The notes beneath the pieces are model-generated. The model saw only the letters and a list, made by a program, of their open reading frames with translations, ran no database searches and was not told the DNA's origin. A DNA stretch of 15,530 nucleotides, taken from assembly GCA_945901125.1 (NCBI GenBank), contig CAMDKD010000053.1, forward strand, positions 1-15,530. The letters run 5' to 3'. Numbering within the stretch: the first letter of the stretch is position 1; the number at the start of each line of letters is the position of its first letter. This stretch comes from Bordetella parapertussis (lineage in GTDB: Bacteria; Pseudomonadota; Gammaproteobacteria; Burkholderiales; Burkholderiaceae_C). Positions 13,400 through 15,530 of this stretch are shown here, piece after piece. The translations under genes and the position numbers were made by a program.

Positions 13400-15454
13400 T
13401 CAGGCGTTTTGCAATACCTTTCGCACGGTGTCTGCGACGTTTTCAGGGGTGAAGCCGAAATGTTTGAACAACACCGGAGCCGGTGCGCTTTCGCCATAAG
13501 TGTCGATGCCGACCACGGCGGACACGCCGTATTTCCACCAGCCGTCGGTGCTGCCCATCTCGACCGCAATGCGCGGCACACCGGCGGGCAACACCGCCGA
13601 TTTGTAGGCTGTCGATTGGCGGTCAAACGTGGTGGTGCTGGGCATGGAAACCACACGCACTGCCACTTTGTGTTCGGCCAACAGCGCTTGGGCTTTCAAT
13701 GCCAACTGCACTTCAGAACCCGTGGCGATGATGACGGCTTGCGCTTTTTTGTTCATGCCGACTTCGGACGGTTCGGCCAGCACATAAGCGCCTTTGTTGA
13801 TTGCGTCCAAACCGCTGGCGTCTTTGGCTTTGCTGTCGCCCTTGGGCAGGTACGGCAGGTTTTGGCGGCTCAGCAGCAACGCGGTCGGGCGATGTGTGTT
13901 TTGCAAAGCCACAGCCCATGCCACCGTTGTCTCAGCGGTATCCGCCGGACGCCAGACATCCAAACCAGGAATCAGGCGCAGCGAGGCTGCATGTTCGATG
14001 GACTGGTGGGTCGGGCCGTCTTCACCCAGACCAATAGAGTCATGGGTGAACACATGCACCACGCGTTGCTTCATCAGCGCGGCCATGCGGATGGCGTTGC
14101 GCGAATAGTCGGAGAAGGTGAGGAAAGTGCCGCCATAAGGAATAAAGCCGCCGTGCAGCGTGATGCCGTTCATGATGGCAGCCATACCGAATTCGCGCAC
14201 ACCGTAATTGATGTGGCGGCCGCCGTGGCCGTGCTCGTCTTTGACGATGCGACCGGCCAGATCGACACGCATATTCGGTGTGGATTTGGTGTTGGTCAGG
14301 TTGGAACCGGTGAGGTCTGCGCTGCCACCCAACATCTCAGGAATCGCTGCGGTGAATGCTTCCAGCGCCAACTGGCTTGCCTTGCGGCTGGCCACGGTTT
14401 CGGCTTTTGTGTTGGCTGCAACCACGGCATCGACCACGGTCTGGTGAAAGTTTTTCGGCAAGTCACCGGCCATGCGGCGTTTGAATTCGGCGGCAAGTTC
14501 GGGGTGAACAGCGGCGTAAGCGTTGAACACGCTGTTCCATTGTTGTTCATGTGCGGCGCCTTTGGCCTTGGCGTCCCAATCGGCATAAACATCAGCAGGT
14601 ACATGGAAAGGCTCGTGCGGCCACTGTATGGCGGCGCGGGTCAGCGCAATTTCGTCTGCGCCCAAAGGTTCGCCGTGGGCTTTGGCGGTGTCGACACGGT
14701 TAGGGCTGCCTTGGCCGATGTGTGTTTTGCAAGCGATGAGGGTGGGCTTGTCGGCGCTGTGCTTCGCGCTGGCGATGGCTTGTGACAACGCGTTCACGTC
14801 ATGGCCGTCGACAGTGATGACGTTCCAGCCGTAGGCCTTGAAACGCGCCGGTGTGTCGTCGATGAACCAAGGCGTGACCTTGCCGTCGATCGAGATGCCG
14901 TTGTCGTCATAAAGCGCAATCAACTTGTTCAGCTTCCAGGCGCCAGCTAATGCGCAAGCCTCGTGGCTGATGCCCTCCATCATGCAGCCGTCGCCCATGA
15001 ACACATAAGTGTGGTGGTCGACGATGTCATGGCCGGGTTGGTTGAATTCAGAGGCCAGCAGTTTTTCAGCCAACGCCATGCCAACCGCATTGGTGACGCC
15101 CTGGCCCAGCGGGCCGGTGGTGGTTTCTACACCCGGGGTGATGCCGACCTCGGGGTGACCGGCGGTTTTGCTGTGCAGCTGGCGGAAGTTTTTCAACTCG
15201 CTCATCGGCAAGTCGTAACCGGTGAGGTGCAGCAAGGCATAAATCAGCATGGAGCCGTGGCCGTTGGACAGCACAAAGCGGTCACGGTCTGCCCAATGCG
15301 GGTGGGTCGGGTTGTGTTTCAAATGCCCGCCCCAAAGAGCGACAGCGATATCCGCCATGCCCATGGGCGCGCCCGGATGACCGGAATTTGCAAGTTGTAC
15401 CGCGTCCATTGCCAATGCGCGAATCGCACTGGCCATTTGTTGGTGGTTCGCCAT
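13400..15454 (-). CDS. tkt: transketolase
   Basis: A thiamine-diphosphate enzyme moving two-carbon ketol units between sugar phosphates in the pentose phosphate pathway (and the Calvin cycle where present). The 684-residue product is full length. Conserved residues include H26, H66 in SNGHGSM, H100, the ThDP motif GDGCMMEG (154-161) ending at N185 in LYDDNGIS, catalytic E421 in GVREFGMA, and H471 and H483 in the HDSIGLGEDGPTHQ segment. The open frame extends 24 codons further upstream to 15526, but the start at 15452-15454 has GGAG six bases before it and gives the usual N-terminus. A TAAAAT box on the minus strand (15495-15500) could be the -10 element, without a good -35 partner. There is no terminator after its stop. 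Confidence 0.97.
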   Translation of the reverse strand: MANHQQMASAIRALAMDAVQLANSGHPGAPMGMADIAVALWGGHLKHNPTHPHWADRDRFVLSNGHGSMLIYALLHLTGYDLPMSELKNFRQLHSKTAGHPEVGITPGVETTTGPLGQGVTNAVGMALAEKLLASEFNQPGHDIVDHHTYVFMGDGCMMEGISHEACALAGAWKLNKLIALYDDNGISIDGKVTPWFIDDTPARFKAYGWNVITVDGHDVNALSQAIASAKHSADKPTLIACKTHIGQGSPNRVDTAKAHGEPLGADEIALTRAAIQWPHEPFHVPADVYADWDAKAKGAAHEQQWNSVFNAYAAVHPELAAEFKRRMAGDLPKNFHQTVVDAVVAANTKAETVASRKASQLALEAFTAAIPEMLGGSADLTGSNLTNTKSTPNMRVDLAGRIVKDEHGHGGRHINYGVREFGMAAIMNGITLHGGFIPYGGTFLTFSDYSRNAIRMAALMKQRVVHVFTHDSIGLGEDGPTHQSIEHAASLRLIPGLDVWRPADTAETTVAWAVALQNTHRPTALLLSRQNLPYLPKGDSKAKDASGLDAINKGAYVLAEPSEVGMNKKAQAVIIATGSEVQLALKAQALLAEHKVAVRVVSMPSTTTFDRQSTAYKSAVLPAGVPRIAVEMGSTDGWWKYGVSAVVGIDTYGESAPAPVLFKHFGFTPENVADTVRKVLQNA

Positions 15455-15460
15455 GGGCGG

Positions 15461-15464
15461 CTCC
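15461..15464 (-). promoter_or_regulatory. Shine-Dalgarno that fixes the tkt start
   Basis: GGAG on the minus strand, six bases before the ATG at 15452-15454. It supports this start over the in-frame ATG at the window edge (15524-15526). Confidence 0.75.
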
Positions 15465-15530
15465 GTAAAAGTGGTGTGAAAAGGGGAACCTGGTATTTTA
15501 ACCAAACAGATTTGTTGTTCCCGCATACCT

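Larger units (their letters stand above)
10390..15454 (-). other. probable transcription unit tkt - methyltransferase - endonuclease - gap
   Basis: Four minus-strand genes follow each other with 14 nt, an 11-nt overlap and 19 nt between them. No hairpin with a T-run appears until the one after gap at 10344-10370. This supports read-through from tkt to gap, with the R-M genes inside. A separate promoter for gap inside the endonuclease gene cannot be excluded. Confidence 0.55.

Noticed and set aside
13409..14785. Long open frame of 458 codons on the plus strand, opposite transketolase
   Set aside because: It is fully antisense to an intact, well-conserved tkt gene, and its translation has no recognisable domain and skewed composition. 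GC-rich codon use commonly opens the opposite strand.
15455..15526. Upstream extension of tkt by 24 residues
   Set aside because: The start at 15452-15454 has a well-spaced GGAG and matches the family N-terminus; the extension resembles nothing.

Overview
The window looks like chromosomal DNA of a betaproteobacterium, most likely order Burkholderiales. This rests on gene families and order (alr divergent from lplT, glcE-glcF, tkt close to gap) and on a GC-rich coding background: one 60-base line of tkt that I counted has 37 G/C. The assignment is inference, because no rRNA or other species marker is present.

Layout, left to right. Positions 1-442 hold no confident gene. The first ~170 bases are AT-rich, and the rest carries a spaced direct repeat, an inverted repeat and a tandem decamer. 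alr (minus) is followed by a divergent promoter spacer and then a tight plus-strand gene run: lplT, a DMT/EamA exporter, a 2-Cys-type glutathione peroxidase, and two consecutive hybrid histidine kinases. Within that run genes overlap by 4 or 8 nt or lie 3 to 21 nt apart, so it is probably one operon. The second kinase converges on glcF, which lies downstream of glcE on the minus strand. These are two of the three glycolate dehydrogenase subunits; glcD is not in the window. A clear intrinsic terminator separates glcE from gap.

The right third is on the minus strand and reads tkt, a DNA (cytosine-5) methyltransferase, a PD-(D/E)XK-type type II restriction endonuclease, then gap. The restriction-modification (R-M) pair is visibly AT-richer than its flanks (sampled lines 28-43% GC). 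It fits between tkt and gap with 14 nt on one side and 19 nt on the other, and I see no terminator at either junction. Transketolase and GAPDH are housekeeping sugar-phosphate enzymes often adjacent in Burkholderiales. The simplest reading is a horizontally acquired R-M module that inserted into a tkt-gap transcription unit without breaking either gene, so that gap may now depend on transcription through the R-M genes.

The points most worth a second look are this R-M insertion, the tandem paralogous hybrid kinases with an all-membrane input domain, and the repeat-structured spacer at the left edge. I did not find a clearly unprecedented system.
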